Positions 1-7,636 of a stretch of DNA of 23,825 bases are shown one piece after another. The stretch lies in NCBI GenBank assembly GCA_002369155.1, contig DFEM01000018.1:1-23825 (forward strand), read 5' to 3'. Made by a program: the position numbers and the translations under genes. The notes under the pieces were generated by a model. That model ran no database searches. It was not told the DNA's origin and saw only the letters and a list, made by a program, of their open reading frames with translations. Origin of the DNA: Lachnospiraceae bacterium UBA3802. Lineage in GTDB: Bacteria > Bacillota > Clostridia > Lachnospirales > Lachnospiraceae. Numbering within the stretch: position 1 is the first letter of the stretch; every line of letters begins with the position of its first letter.

Positions 1-517
1 CGAGGTTACCTGTGGGCTCGTCGGCTAAAAGAAGCGCGGGATGATTTATAAGAGCACGGCCGATGGAAACTCGCTGCTGCTGCCCGCCGGAGAGCTGGTT
101 TGGAAGATGTTTTAATCTGTCTTTAAGTCCGAGCTTTTCCACGAGATCTATCAAGAGCTTTTTATCGGGTTTCTTACCGTCTAAAAGAATCGGAAGAGTC
201 ATGTTTTCTTCGACATTTAATATGGGAATCAGATTGTAAAACTGATAAATGAGACCAATCTGTCTTCTTCTGAAAATCGCAAGGTTGTTTTCGTTTAACT
301 TTCCGATATCCGTTCCCGAGATGATGACCTCGCCCGATGTCGGTGTGTCTACACCGCCGAGTATATGTAAAAGAGTGGATTTGCCGCTTCCGGAAGGACC
401 GACGATGGCAACGAACTCACCCTGTTCAACATCAAAGGAAACATTTTTTAAGGCATCTACCTTTATTTCACCTTTGCCGTATTCTTTACAGAGATTTTTG
501 ATTTCAAGTATTTTCAT
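1..517 (-). CDS. ABC transporter ATP-binding protein (BceA/MacB/LolD type), C-terminal part outside the window
   Basis: ATP-hydrolysing subunit of an ABC transporter, of the class that pairs with FtsX/MacB-type permeases and in Firmicutes often serves antimicrobial-peptide sensing and resistance. About 172 residues are visible, beginning MKILEIKNLCKEYGKG. Visible motifs are Walker A (GPSGSGKST, about residues 38-46), the Q-loop region (GLIYQFYNLIP), the signature LSGGQQQR and Walker B (LLLADEPTGNL), where the window ends. ADEPTGNL is typical of this subfamily. The start is the ATG at 515-517, preceded on the minus strand by GGGAGAAC. The gene is divergent from the XRE regulator at 812, and a Bce-like dyad lies upstream. 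The permease and any two-component system would be to the left, outside the window. The family call is firm; the antimicrobial-peptide role is inference. Confidence 0.9.
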   Translation of the reverse strand, partial: MKILEIKNLCKEYGKGEIKVDALKNVSFDVEQGEFVAIVGPSGSGKSTLLHILGGVDTPTSGEVIISGTDIGKLNENNLAIFRRRQIGLIYQFYNLIPILNVEENMTLPILLDGKKPDKKLLIDLVEKLGLKDRLKHLPNQLSGGQQQRVSIGRALINHPALLLADEPTGNL

Positions 518-611
518 GTTGTTCTCCCTTCTATTCAAAAGTTGTGTTTTTAATCATTTTTTTCAAACGCGTTTTGTCAGATTTTTCATCTTACAAGAAC
601 ATAATAAAAAA

Positions 612-653
612 GCCATCTTACAAACAAGTGACTTTTTTATTACAGTTTTGTAA
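612..653 (-). promoter_or_regulatory. Candidate BceR-type operator and promoter for the ABC ATPase gene
   Basis: Positions 640-653 read TTACAGTTTTGTAA, an inverted repeat TTACA-N4-TGTAA. This matches the known binding pattern of BceR-like response regulators, recalled as TnACA-N4-TGTAA. Downstream on the minus strand come a -35-like TTGTTT, about 16 bases, and a -10-like TATTAT. In Bce systems the operator sits just upstream of the -35, as it does here. The dyad is seen in the sequence; the regulator assignment is inferred from family knowledge. Confidence 0.5.
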
Positions 654-686
654 TATTTTAAAATTCAGAACAAATACCTGAAAATA

Positions 687-719
687 TGCTAAAATAGGCA
701 TGTCACCGTATTGGTGACA
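687..719 (+). promoter_or_regulatory. Extended -10 promoter with overlapping dyad, upstream of the XRE gene
   Basis: An extended -10 (TGCTAAAAT, 687-695) is followed five bases later by a perfect 7-bp inverted repeat with a 5-base spacer: TGTCACC-GTATT-GGTGACA, 701-719. The dyad would cover the transcription start, a typical place for a repressor. The likely binder is the XRE protein encoded downstream (autoregulation), which is inference. No good -35 was seen, as is usual for extended -10 promoters. Confidence 0.5.
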
Positions 720-811
720 AATGTTTACAGGGTGGTGCTTGATGTTTTTTCACCTTGGGGAGATACTAAAATCACATCTGCAGGTGAATAAACGAAAGGA
801 ACGGATTTGAA

Positions 812-1720
812 ATGGTCGAATTTGGCGAACAATTAAGAAGAGCGAGAGAAGAAAAAGGAATGACCCAGCAATCCCTTGCCGAGAAGTTATTTGTAACAAG
901 ACAGTCAGTCTCAAGGTGGGAGTGCGGTGATCGTTATCCCGATTTGCTTACTACCAAAAAAATCTCCGAAATTCTGGAAGTGAGTCTTGACGACCTTTTA
1001 TCCGGTAAAGAAATGGAGAAAGTAGTTGAAAGAAACCCTGTAATTGAAAATAAAGTAGCAAATAATATAATGATTGCACTTTATGCCGTAGTGGTATTAT
1101 CAATGTTGATTCCGATATTTGATTATTTGTTAAGAATACCGGGAAGCAAAGAACCTTTTTGGGAATTATCTTATTATCCGAATGTTTACATCAGTTTGAC
1201 AGCCGCAGCCATCAAAATCTTTTGTTTTGTTTTCGGACTTGTGAATGCGCTGAAAGGCATGTTTTCACCTAAGCGAATGGGCGCCGTAATTGTAGGAAAC
1301 TATATAGCAATGTGCATTTCCGCATTTATGGTTTTACCGCAAATGGCAGGCATGCGTCTTTTTTCCTGGCAATCCCTTCACGGACTTTTCTTAAGAGGCA
1401 TCGGATGGCAGACGATTGGCGCGTTAATGGTTTTATTACTTCCGAATGTTATCGGAGCAGTTGCGGCATTTTGTTATTTTCTTTGGGGCAAAAAGCAAAC
1501 GGTCTGGCCGGTTTTGATTATTATTGCATCTGTGATTGAAATTACAATGACTGTCATAAGCAAAATAACAATACTTAATCATTACAGCGATATGTTTACG
1601 TTGAATCATTCTCTTAGCTTAATTTTAAACATTGCGATTTACGGATTATTCATTTTTCAGACCGTTACGCTTCTTATTAAAAGACAAAGAGTCAAAGCAG
1701 CAAGTGCTTCAAAAAACTGA
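812..1720 (+). CDS. XRE-family HTH regulator with C-terminal membrane domain
   Basis: DNA-binding regulator fused to a multi-pass membrane domain (302 aa). Residues about 4-60 form a classic XRE helix-turn-helix (FGEQLRRAREEKGMTQQSLA, then VTRQSVSRWECGDRYPDL). A short linker follows, and then about six hydrophobic segments between residues 85 and 290. Proteins of this build are common in Firmicutes and are thought to sense membrane or envelope signals; ligand and targets are unknown. AAAGGA at 795-800 precedes the ATG by 11 bases. The gene is divergent from the Bce-like ATPase gene, so the two may share control, but no direct evidence links them. The basic tail (KRQRVKAASASKN) should be cytoplasmic. 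Confidence 0.85.
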   Translation: MVEFGEQLRRAREEKGMTQQSLAEKLFVTRQSVSRWECGDRYPDLLTTKKISEILEVSLDDLLSGKEMEKVVERNPVIENKVANNIMIALYAVVVLSMLIPIFDYLLRIPGSKEPFWELSYYPNVYISLTAAAIKIFCFVFGLVNALKGMFSPKRMGAVIVGNYIAMCISAFMVLPQMAGMRLFSWQSLHGLFLRGIGWQTIGALMVLLLPNVIGAVAAFCYFLWGKKQTVWPVLIIIASVIEITMTVISKITILNHYSDMFTLNHSLSLILNIAIYGLFIFQTVTLLIKRQRVKAASASKN

Positions 1721-1724
1721 ATAT

Positions 1725-1762
1725 TTCAAAAAAAGTGTCGGGAGTTTGTGAACTGCACTTTT
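1725..1762 (-). terminator. Intrinsic terminator between convergent genes
   Basis: Arms AAAAGTG (1731-1737) and CACTTTT (1756-1762) pair, with an inner AGTT/AACT stem between them. Read on the minus strand, the hairpin runs directly into seven Ts, so it most likely ends the hydrolase transcript. On the plus strand the trailing T tract is poor, so it is at best a weak terminator for the XRE gene. Confidence 0.55.
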
Positions 1763-1779
1763 CAGTTTTATTAAGATAT

Positions 1780-2904
1780 TTATTTATCGGGAGCGTATTC
1801 CGTAAATGACATTACATCATTGCTCTGAATATCAGGTTTTTCTTTGGATTTTTTAAGATAAGCATCGTAAAATTCGATAAAGCATTTGCAGAGGTTTTCG
1901 TGCATTAGGTCTGCGTCGAGTTTTCCGGTCAGGCTTTTAATGGATATCATGTGCTTCATATCCGAGAAGCCGACATGTGCCATATCCTTAAAAATGACAC
2001 TGTAAGCAGGAGCCTTGTGATCGATGAAAACCCTGGTTTCGGCTTTTAAGTTGCCCTTGCAACTTATCTGAAGGAAAGGCTTTTCCTGGATACGTCCGTG
2101 ATTATCTCCAAAGGGAGCGCCGTCTATATTGATTCCGCAGACTATCTCGGGCTCATCGAAACAGAGTGCGTAGGCGGTGGCTCCGCCGAGCGAATGACCG
2201 CATGCCGCGATGCCGGGTGCAAAATCTATCATATCCGAAAGATTTTCCTTGGCATAATCTATGGCATTCATCGTATCTTTTTCCCATTCTGAAATTCTGC
2301 TTCGCACGAATGCGCAGTAAGTCTGCTGCAGTTTCTCGAACTTTTCTGCCAGTTCCCTGTTGTCTCCGTTATATTTTATGAGCTTGAATGCGTTAAAAAA
2401 TCCTCCAAGCATCGGTTCATACTGTTTGTTTCCGATACCTTTCATGGCAAAAACATGGGAACCGTCGTCGAATTCTGTGCAGACGGCATCGTAAGGATGG
2501 CCTACGCTTATAACCACATATCCTTGTGAAGCAAGCTCGATGCAAAGAAACGAATTTCCCTCGCGGAAAGACAAAAGTCCGTGATTAAACATAATGAGAG
2601 GGAATTTTCTGCCTTCAATTCTCGGGGCATTTTCGTAACATTCCGAAATATTATCGCCTTCGGCGTCGGCTTTTTTGAAATTCACAGGGACATGCATACT
2701 TTTCCTAAGTCCAATGGCCATATTTTCGGTCATATATTTTGCCTTCGGAAGGTCTTTTACGGATTCTTTTAATACGGGATAGTAAACCCTGGCCGACACT
2801 TTTCTTTTGGCGCCGGGTTCAAGGGCCTCTTCTCTGTCGGTATAAACCGTATATGTAAATGTTCCGACTGCGTATTCGCCGGTGGGAGAGGGTCTTTTAG
2901 TCAT
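1780..2904 (-). CDS. Alpha/beta hydrolase, PAF-acetylhydrolase/dienelactone-hydrolase-like
   Basis: Predicted cytoplasmic serine hydrolase of 374 aa without a signal peptide. The oxyanion region FNHGLLSF lies at about residues 106-113. The nucleophile elbow GHSLGG places Ser at about 238, the likely acid is Asp261 in NIDGAPFG, and the likely base is His310 in DMAHVGFSD. This order and spacing resemble the platelet-activating-factor acetylhydrolase/plasma-lipase family. The substrate is unknown: an ester, lipid or xenobiotic. Its start overlaps the end of the upstream TetR gene by 8 bases, so the two are translationally coupled and the hydrolase is very probably under that repressor's control. 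Confidence 0.85.
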   Translation of the reverse strand: MTKRPSPTGEYAVGTFTYTVYTDREEALEPGAKRKVSARVYYPVLKESVKDLPKAKYMTENMAIGLRKSMHVPVNFKKADAEGDNISECYENAPRIEGRKFPLIMFNHGLLSFREGNSFLCIELASQGYVVISVGHPYDAVCTEFDDGSHVFAMKGIGNKQYEPMLGGFFNAFKLIKYNGDNRELAEKFEKLQQTYCAFVRSRISEWEKDTMNAIDYAKENLSDMIDFAPGIAACGHSLGGATAYALCFDEPEIVCGINIDGAPFGDNHGRIQEKPFLQISCKGNLKAETRVFIDHKAPAYSVIFKDMAHVGFSDMKHMISIKSLTGKLDADLMHENLCKCFIEFYDAYLKKSKEKPDIQSNDVMSFTEYAPDK

Positions 2905-3559
2905 TTATGCTACCTCCTGAAAGAAGAATAATTGATTTTGCCAGTGTCCTGAAAAGAACTTTTGGATCTGCTTCGGTTTGAGGCCCTTCATTTTTGTAGC
3001 AGGCATTAAGGATGCAGAATTTTTCGATGCCCGTGTATGAAGAAGATATATATAATGCGAGTTCTTCGGGTGTGACTTTCATGTTATAGCCGTTTTTTGA
3101 GGCGGCACTAATAATTCCGGGAACACTTTTTTTAAGATAATCCATATTCCCCGGAGTCTTAATTCCAGACATGATTTTGGCTGCTCTTTCGGGTTCGTTT
3201 ATGGCTATCACTCCGAGATCGAAGTTGATTTTTTGAACGTCGAGAAGATGGGCTTTCATTGCTTCTGCCAAAATATCAAAGATTTTGAAAGTGATTTCCT
3301 CAAAAGAATAATCATTTTTTATAAGCTCTTCCATGGGCGTGATAATGTCGTATTCCGTCCGCATTCTTGAGACCATATCCGCAAAAATATCGTCAAGCCC
3401 GTTGTAGTAGCGGTAAATCGCACCCTGAGACAAACCCGTCTCGGCGATAACATCGGAGATTGTAACCATTTCCGCGGGCTTCCTCAAGCAGACATTATAA
3501 GCCGCATCCACTATCATTTTCTTTTTGTTTTCCGTATATTCGGGAGTAACTTTTGGCAT
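2897..3559 (-). CDS. TetR/AcrR-family transcriptional regulator
   Basis: One-component repressor of 220 aa. The N-terminal helix-turn-helix spans about residues 12-60 (VTISDVIAETGLSQGAIYRY is the recognition region); the rest is the variable ligand-binding and dimer domain. GGAAGG sits 7-12 bases before the ATG. The gene is first in a two-gene transcript with the overlapping hydrolase. Its promoter carries two adjacent 18-bp palindromes covering the -10 and start (3581-3617), so autorepression is very likely. The inducer is unknown and could be a substrate or product of the hydrolase. Confidence 0.9.
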   Translation of the reverse strand: MPKVTPEYTENKKKMIVDAAYNVCLRKPAEMVTISDVIAETGLSQGAIYRYYNGLDDIFADMVSRMRTEYDIITPMEELIKNDYSFEEITFKIFDILAEAMKAHLLDVQKINFDLGVIAINEPERAAKIMSGIKTPGNMDYLKKSVPGIISAASKNGYNMKVTPEELALYISSSYTGIEKFCILNACYKNEGPQTEADPKVLFRTLAKSIILLSGGSIND

Positions 3560-3580
3560 TTTTTATCCTTCCTTTTCAAA

Positions 3581-3643
3581 AATGAAACAACTTTCATTTA
3601 ATGAAACTTGTTTCATTTTAACTTCAATGTATTGCTTTGTCAA
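3581..3643 (-). promoter_or_regulatory. TetR promoter with tandem operators
   Basis: On the minus strand, TTGACA (3643-3638), a 17-base spacer and TAAAAT (3620-3615) form a near-consensus promoter. Two 18-bp palindromes follow. AATGAAACTTGTTTCATT (3600-3617) is perfect and overlaps the -10. AATGAAACAACTTTCATT (3581-3598) has one mismatch. They are 19 bases apart start to start, nearly two helical turns, as for two repressor dimers side by side. Confidence 0.8.
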
Positions 3644-3674
3644 ATAAAAATATAAAGATCGGGCAATATTGTAG

Positions 3675-3718
3675 TATAATGAATCAACGGATTTTTTATG
3701 AGACAAGGTGTGTCTCAT
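3675..3718 (+). promoter_or_regulatory. Candidate promoter and leader dyad upstream of the small membrane protein/XRE pair
   Basis: A perfect -10 (TATAAT, 3675-3680) is seen, but only a poor -35. Downstream, ATGAGACA (3698-3705) and TGTCTCAT (3711-3718) form a perfect 8-bp inverted repeat with a 5-base spacer. It could be an operator for the XRE protein or an RNA hairpin. The transcript would have an untranslated leader of about 165 nt in which nothing else was recognised. Confidence 0.45.
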
Positions 3719-3853
3719 TCAGTAAATATGGGCATTTGCTCGTTTTGTGTCCTGTAAAACAATCTGTGTCCGCGATAGGATGTAATCACAGAAAGGCCGA
3801 AGACGAAAAACAAAATCGGCGAAACAACAATTTGATTACAGGAGGACACAGTA

Positions 3854-4039
3854 ATGAAAAAAGAAGTTATCTCAACAATTTTAAGAATGGTTTTTGCAGC
3901 AGCAGGAATAGTATTTATTATTATTTCGATGATTATGGATCAGGCACAGCCTTATCTTACGATAGGATTGGGATTTGTGGTTTTGGCAAACATAGTCTGC
4001 TGGGTGTTAACCGGATTTAACAAAAAGAAAGGAAACTAA
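3854..4039 (+). CDS. Small two-helix membrane protein
   Basis: A 61-aa protein with a short basic start (MKKEV), two hydrophobic helices (about residues 8-26 and 33-53) and a basic end (KKKGN), so both ends are probably cytoplasmic. A strong ribosome site (AGGAGG, 3840-3845) precedes the ATG. The stop lies one base before the ATG of the XRE regulator, so the genes are co-transcribed. A role as membrane partner, sensor or target of that regulator is a guess; no known family is recognised. Confidence 0.7.
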   Translation: MKKEVISTILRMVFAAAGIVFIIISMIMDQAQPYLTIGLGFVVLANIVCWVLTGFNKKKGN

Positions 4040-4040
4040 A

Positions 4041-4562
4041 ATGGATCAGCAGAAAATCGGAGCATTTCTTAAAGAATTAAGAAAAGAAAAAAATATCACT
4101 CAGGAAGAACTCGCAGAGAAAATGCTTGTATCCAGAAGAACAGTTTCCAGATGGGAAACGGGCTCGAACATGCCGGATCTTGATATCCTGATTGATATCT
4201 CCGAATTCTATGATGTTGATCTCAGAGAGATTTTGGACGGAGAAAGGAAAAAAGATCAGATGGATAAAGAAATGAAAGAAACCGTATTAAAAGTGGCGGA
4301 TTTTTCCAATGAAGAAAAAGGAAAAGTCATGAGAAACATGCATATTTTGTTTATCACTGCATTTGTTTTAATGACAGTTTTACTCATAACATTCTTTGCG
4401 GACATATTTGCAGGACCCGTAATGGATTTCATTCAGGGTATAGCACTTGGCGTGGGCTACGGAATGATAGCACTTGGAGTCATCATAACCAGCAGATATG
4501 CAAGACAGATAAGAGAATTCAAATTAAGACTTCTTCATAAAACAAAAGAACTTGAAGATTAA
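4041..4562 (+). CDS. XRE-family HTH regulator with two membrane helices
   Basis: A 173-aa protein. Residues about 5-62 are an XRE helix-turn-helix (IGAFLKELRKEKNITQEELA, then VSRRTVSRWETGSNMPDL). A charged linker follows, then two membrane helices (about 98-122 and 126-150) and a basic C-terminus. It is a shorter relative of the protein encoded at 812 and shares the build HTH-linker-membrane. AAAGGAAAC precedes the ATG, which is one base after the stop of the small membrane protein gene. A membrane-tethered regulator responding to envelope state is inferred; targets are unknown. Confidence 0.85.
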   Translation: MDQQKIGAFLKELRKEKNITQEELAEKMLVSRRTVSRWETGSNMPDLDILIDISEFYDVDLREILDGERKKDQMDKEMKETVLKVADFSNEEKGKVMRNMHILFITAFVLMTVLLITFFADIFAGPVMDFIQGIALGVGYGMIALGVIITSRYARQIREFKLRLLHKTKELED

Positions 4563-4579
4563 TCATAAAAGATAAGAGT

Positions 4580-4612
4580 AAGAGGTACATTTACTGAAAT
4601 GTACCTCTTTTC
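4580..4612 (+). terminator. Intrinsic terminator after the XRE gene
   Basis: Perfect 13-bp stem: AAGAGGTACATTT (4580-4592), loop ACTG, complementary arm 4597-4609, then Ts. It lies between convergent genes and may also slow minus-strand transcripts from the CPBP gene, although the T tract on that side is poor. Confidence 0.85.
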
Positions 4613-4618
4613 ATGCTT

Positions 4619-5479
4619 TTAAGCAGATTTTTCTTCCAGGATTCTGCCGATATGCCTTTTTTCGAAGAACATGTCTTTTTTGGCGATGACGATAATGACT
4701 GTCGCAATTAATACAACGATGGTTTCCACGCATTTGGTCTCGGGTGTCATGGCTATTTTTTCCTGCATAAAGTTAACGAAAAGATGGAAGATGATGCAGG
4801 CCAATATTGAACGGTTGCTTGCAAGATAAACCCAGGTAATGATAAATCCCATGGGAATTGCACTTACGAAGAAGTTGATTACAAACCATGGATTAACCAT
4901 GAGTGAGGCCTGATAGGTGCCTTTGATGAAAATAAGGGGGAAATGCCAGAAGGACCAGATTGCACCGAAGATAACCGACTCCCAGAACCAGTTCATATAG
5001 TTGCCGATAGAATCCTCGCAGTATCCTTTCCATCCTATTTCTTCGAGGACGGAAGCTATGGTGATTGTAAACAGGGCACTTGCCACACCGACTCCCGTAA
5101 AAGAGAAATCCTTGGTAAAAGAGAACTGATCAAGGGACTGTCCGAAAAGCAGGGATAAAAGAATCGACCCGGCAACGATAAGGGCGAAAATGCCGATTGA
5201 TAAAACCACATTTAACCAGTTAACCTTGTAAAATCCGAAGATCTTGTCGCGAAGGTCTTTTTTTAATGCTTTTGATTTTGAGCAAAGTATAAATACGGTT
5301 GAAACAACGGCAGGCGATATTAGACCCAAAAGCATCAGCACTACCGAAATATTCTCAGGCAGGAAAATCGCAGGTACCCAGAAAATCCAGGTAAAGAAGT
5401 AAGCTGCTGCGAAATACAGAACCGGGCGGTATTTATATGTGGTTGTGTTGGTTTTTTTAATCGTATTTTCTGAATTCAT
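4619..5479 (-). CDS. CPBP-family intramembrane metalloprotease (CAAX protease/Abi)
   Basis: A 286-aa multi-pass membrane protein. The three CPBP (Rce1-like) motifs are visible: EEIGWKGY with the glutamate pair at about 146-147, FGAIWSFWHFP with His179, and FHLFVN with His232. The usual EExxxR motif has Lys in place of Arg, a conservative change. Members process membrane-embedded peptides or act in bacteriocin self-immunity; the substrate here is unknown. A clear AAAGGAG precedes the ATG. It lies 70 bases downstream of the MFS exporter gene on the same strand with no convincing terminator between, so it may belong to the same TetR-controlled transcript. Confidence 0.88.
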   Translation of the reverse strand: MNSENTIKKTNTTTYKYRPVLYFAAAYFFTWIFWVPAIFLPENISVVLMLLGLISPAVVSTVFILCSKSKALKKDLRDKIFGFYKVNWLNVVLSIGIFALIVAGSILLSLLFGQSLDQFSFTKDFSFTGVGVASALFTITIASVLEEIGWKGYCEDSIGNYMNWFWESVIFGAIWSFWHFPLIFIKGTYQASLMVNPWFVINFFVSAIPMGFIITWVYLASNRSILACIIFHLFVNFMQEKIAMTPETKCVETIVVLIATVIIVIAKKDMFFEKRHIGRILEEKSA

Positions 5480-5549
5480 AATGATCTCCTTTTTAAATTT
5501 ATCTGTTTTTTCGATGAGGTTTTAGCCTCTTTTTTAATGCTATTTGTAT

Positions 5550-6836
5550 TCAGGCATTTATTTTGCCTTTTATCAAAGCACGAGGATTTATGCTTACATT
5601 AAGTTCGCTTCCATTCTCCAGATTTCTGATTTTTTTGGAAAAGAGAATCAGGGAAGATACCGCAATAAGCATAATTCCTGAAATTGCAATGACTTTTGCG
5701 GAGCCCCGGCCGACACCCATGTTGTTTATTTTTCCGAGACTGTCTGCCAAAACACCGGAGAATGCGTAGGCCGGAATGTATCCAAGCTGCGAGATAAATC
5801 CGATAAAGCCCCAGACACGACCCTGCAATTCATTGGGTATGTTGGTTCTGGCAAGGTAATCAAGACATGAGTTGGCGAAAGGGAGCATGGCGAAAAACAG
5901 AAATCCGAAAAAACAAACAAGTGTCACATTTTCTTCCAATGAAAAACCAACCATGAACAAACCTGCCAGAACCAGGGAAACGGACAGTATAACGGAATGG
6001 TGTTTACGAATACCGACAATTCCCGTTATAAGGGCTGTTACAAGCATTCCGAGAGCACATACGGTTTCTGAAATACCGAGTGTTTTGGAATCCGTAAAAG
6101 ACAAAAGCAGGGGCTCAGATAAAATCTGGATGACTCCGATGAACATCGATATTAAGGCCGAAACCATAATAAGAAGCAGCACTCCTTTTCTGGAATAAAC
6201 GCCATTCCAGCCTTCCAAAAGAATGGCTAAGAAGCCCTCTTTTTTTTCAATCTTCCTGTTTCCGATGCTTTTCTTTACGAAAGCCGTGGTGGAAAGAGTT
6301 ATAAAAAATGTACAGATATCGATGATCAAAAGAAGTTTTATGTCAAAAGCACCGAGAAGCAGTCCCGCAATAAGAGGAGAGACCAGATACCTGGCGCTGC
6401 CGGAGAGGGAAGTGAGGCCGTTGGCTTTGGTATATTCCTCCTCGGAAAGCATATCCGTTACCGTTGCCCTGTAAGAGGGTTCGAGAAGTGAGGAAAAGAC
6501 GGAACTTATAGATACACCGAGACATATCTGCCAAAGTGATGCTTCACCCGTCATCATGGTAATCAGAATATAAAGGATACCGAGAGCCGAACATCCGTCG
6601 CCAATCATCATAAGAAGCCTTCTGTCAAACATGTCGGCAAGAACACCTGCGGGTACGGAGAGTAAAAGTGTCGGTAAAAATCCAAGCAGAGTGACAAGCG
6701 CCATCTGTGCTGCGCTTCCGGTACGGTTGAAAATATATACGCCCAGACCGAAACTTGTGAGTCCTCCTCCTATCTGAGAAATAAGATCACCGGACCAGAG
6801 AAGCAGGAATTTGGGGTAATTGCTTTTTTTATTCAT
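5550..6836 (-). CDS. MFS transporter, macrolide/drug-efflux-like (MFS_3 type)
   Basis: A 428-aa secondary transporter with about 12 predicted membrane helices, resembling the MefA/EntS group of drug or siderophore exporters. The loop 2-3 motif GVLADMFDRRLLM is present at about residues 64-76, with a related loop (GRVWGFIGF, then GVLADSLGK) in the second half. An AAAGGAG ribosome site lies 5 bases before the ATG. A TetR operator identical in core to the one at the upstream TetR gene sits right before the ribosome site, indicating repression and drug-inducible efflux. The substrate cannot be told from sequence. Confidence 0.88.
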   Translation of the reverse strand: MNKKSNYPKFLLLWSGDLISQIGGGLTSFGLGVYIFNRTGSAAQMALVTLLGFLPTLLLSVPAGVLADMFDRRLLMMIGDGCSALGILYILITMMTGEASLWQICLGVSISSVFSSLLEPSYRATVTDMLSEEEYTKANGLTSLSGSARYLVSPLIAGLLLGAFDIKLLLIIDICTFFITLSTTAFVKKSIGNRKIEKKEGFLAILLEGWNGVYSRKGVLLLIMVSALISMFIGVIQILSEPLLLSFTDSKTLGISETVCALGMLVTALITGIVGIRKHHSVILSVSLVLAGLFMVGFSLEENVTLVCFFGFLFFAMLPFANSCLDYLARTNIPNELQGRVWGFIGFISQLGYIPAYAFSGVLADSLGKINNMGVGRGSAKVIAISGIMLIAVSSLILFSKKIRNLENGSELNVSINPRALIKGKINA

Positions 6837-6851
6837 AGTGCTCCTTTCCTG

Positions 6852-6883
6852 ACCGACTGTCTGTCGGTAACATTGTTTTTATA
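6852..6883 (-). promoter_or_regulatory. TetR operator and -10 element before the MFS gene
   Basis: Positions 6852-6868 read ACCGAC-TGTCT-GTCGGT, the same core (ACCGAC-N5-GTCGGT) as at the TetR gene's own promoter. A -10-like TATAAA (minus strand, 6883-6878) lies 9 bases upstream, without a good -35. A 10-bp hairpin (6883-6892 with 6903-6912) overlaps it and may partly terminate the TetR transcript, but it lacks a T tract on the minus strand. Confidence 0.7.
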
Positions 6884-6967
6884 AAGGAAACCCATAAGTT
6901 GCGGTTTCCTTTTGTTAAATGATTTCAAATTTATACATGCAGAATGCTTCTGTTTTCGAAATTTGCG

Positions 6968-7591
6968 TTAATTAAACAACTTCATCATTGTTTTTTGCAA
7001 ACTGCCTTCCTTTGCTCCAAGCAGTCGCTCGGTGTTAATAAGGAAAGCAATGATTCTCTTTTTTGAACTTTCCGGAGATTCATCGTAATCGTCATCAAAT
7101 GCAATCGTGGAGTAGAGGATAAGCATTTCCGTCGTTTCTTTGGGATACTTTACGTCAAATATTCCCTCTTTGTTTCCTTCATTAACAAGGTCTGTTAATA
7201 TCGGCAATACACCTTCAACCAGAGATTTTTGCATTTTTTGATGCATCAACGCGTTCTGAGGTTTATGCACCAGAGTGATTATTTCGTTACCGATATCCGT
7301 ATTAACACGAAGACTTGAAATGGTCATTACGATTCTTTCGACTATCGGTACACTCTTGTCTTTGGCAACCGCCTCGGCTCTTGCAATGAGAGATGAATTG
7401 ATTCGATCAATCATTGCATTTAGGATGTCTTCCTTGGATTTAAAGTGGTAATAAAGAGTTCCTCTTGCAATTTTAACTTTGTCGAGTATGTCATTGGTGC
7501 TCGTCTTGTCGTAGCCTTTTGTTACAAAAAGCTCTTCGGCGGCATCAAGTATTTCGTTTCTTCGCTCGGCTGCTTCTTTGACGACTCTCAT
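6968..7591 (-). CDS. TetR/AcrR-family transcriptional regulator
   Basis: Repressor of 207 aa. The N-terminal helix-turn-helix spans about residues 10-57, with recognition region TSTNDILDKVKIARGTLYYH; the C-terminal ligand domain is not recognisable to subfamily. GAAGGA precedes the ATG by 7 bases. It is upstream of, and in line with, the MFS exporter and CPBP protease genes. Two copies of the operator ACCGAC-N5-GTCGGT, one at its own promoter and one before the MFS gene, indicate that it represses itself and the exporter. The inducing ligand is probably an exported compound (inference). Confidence 0.9.
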   Translation of the reverse strand: MRVVKEAAERRNEILDAAEELFVTKGYDKTSTNDILDKVKIARGTLYYHFKSKEDILNAMIDRINSSLIARAEAVAKDKSVPIVERIVMTISSLRVNTDIGNEIITLVHKPQNALMHQKMQKSLVEGVLPILTDLVNEGNKEGIFDVKYPKETTEMLILYSTIAFDDDYDESPESSKKRIIAFLINTERLLGAKEGSLQKTMMKLFN

Positions 7592-7636
7592 GATTAATCC
7601 TTCATTTCATGGCATTTTTTGATGCTTTTTACACAC

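Noticed and set aside
249..653. 134-codon open frame on the plus strand
   Set aside because: It lies antisense to the clear ABC ATPase reading frame and its promoter, and shows no domain or ribosome site.
3637..4020. 127-codon plus-strand frame over the TetR promoter and the small membrane gene
   Set aside because: It starts inside the TetR promoter, has no ribosome site, and overlaps out of frame the well-supported 61-aa membrane protein gene.
5505..5535. GAGG/CCTC hairpin with six Ts between MFS and CPBP genes
   Set aside because: The stem is only 4 bp and the T tract is on the plus strand, where no gene needs ending.
6883..6912. 10-bp hairpin between TetR and MFS as a full terminator
   Set aside because: On the transcribed minus strand it is followed by ATAAAAAC, not by Ts; at most a weak terminator, so it is only mentioned with the MFS promoter.
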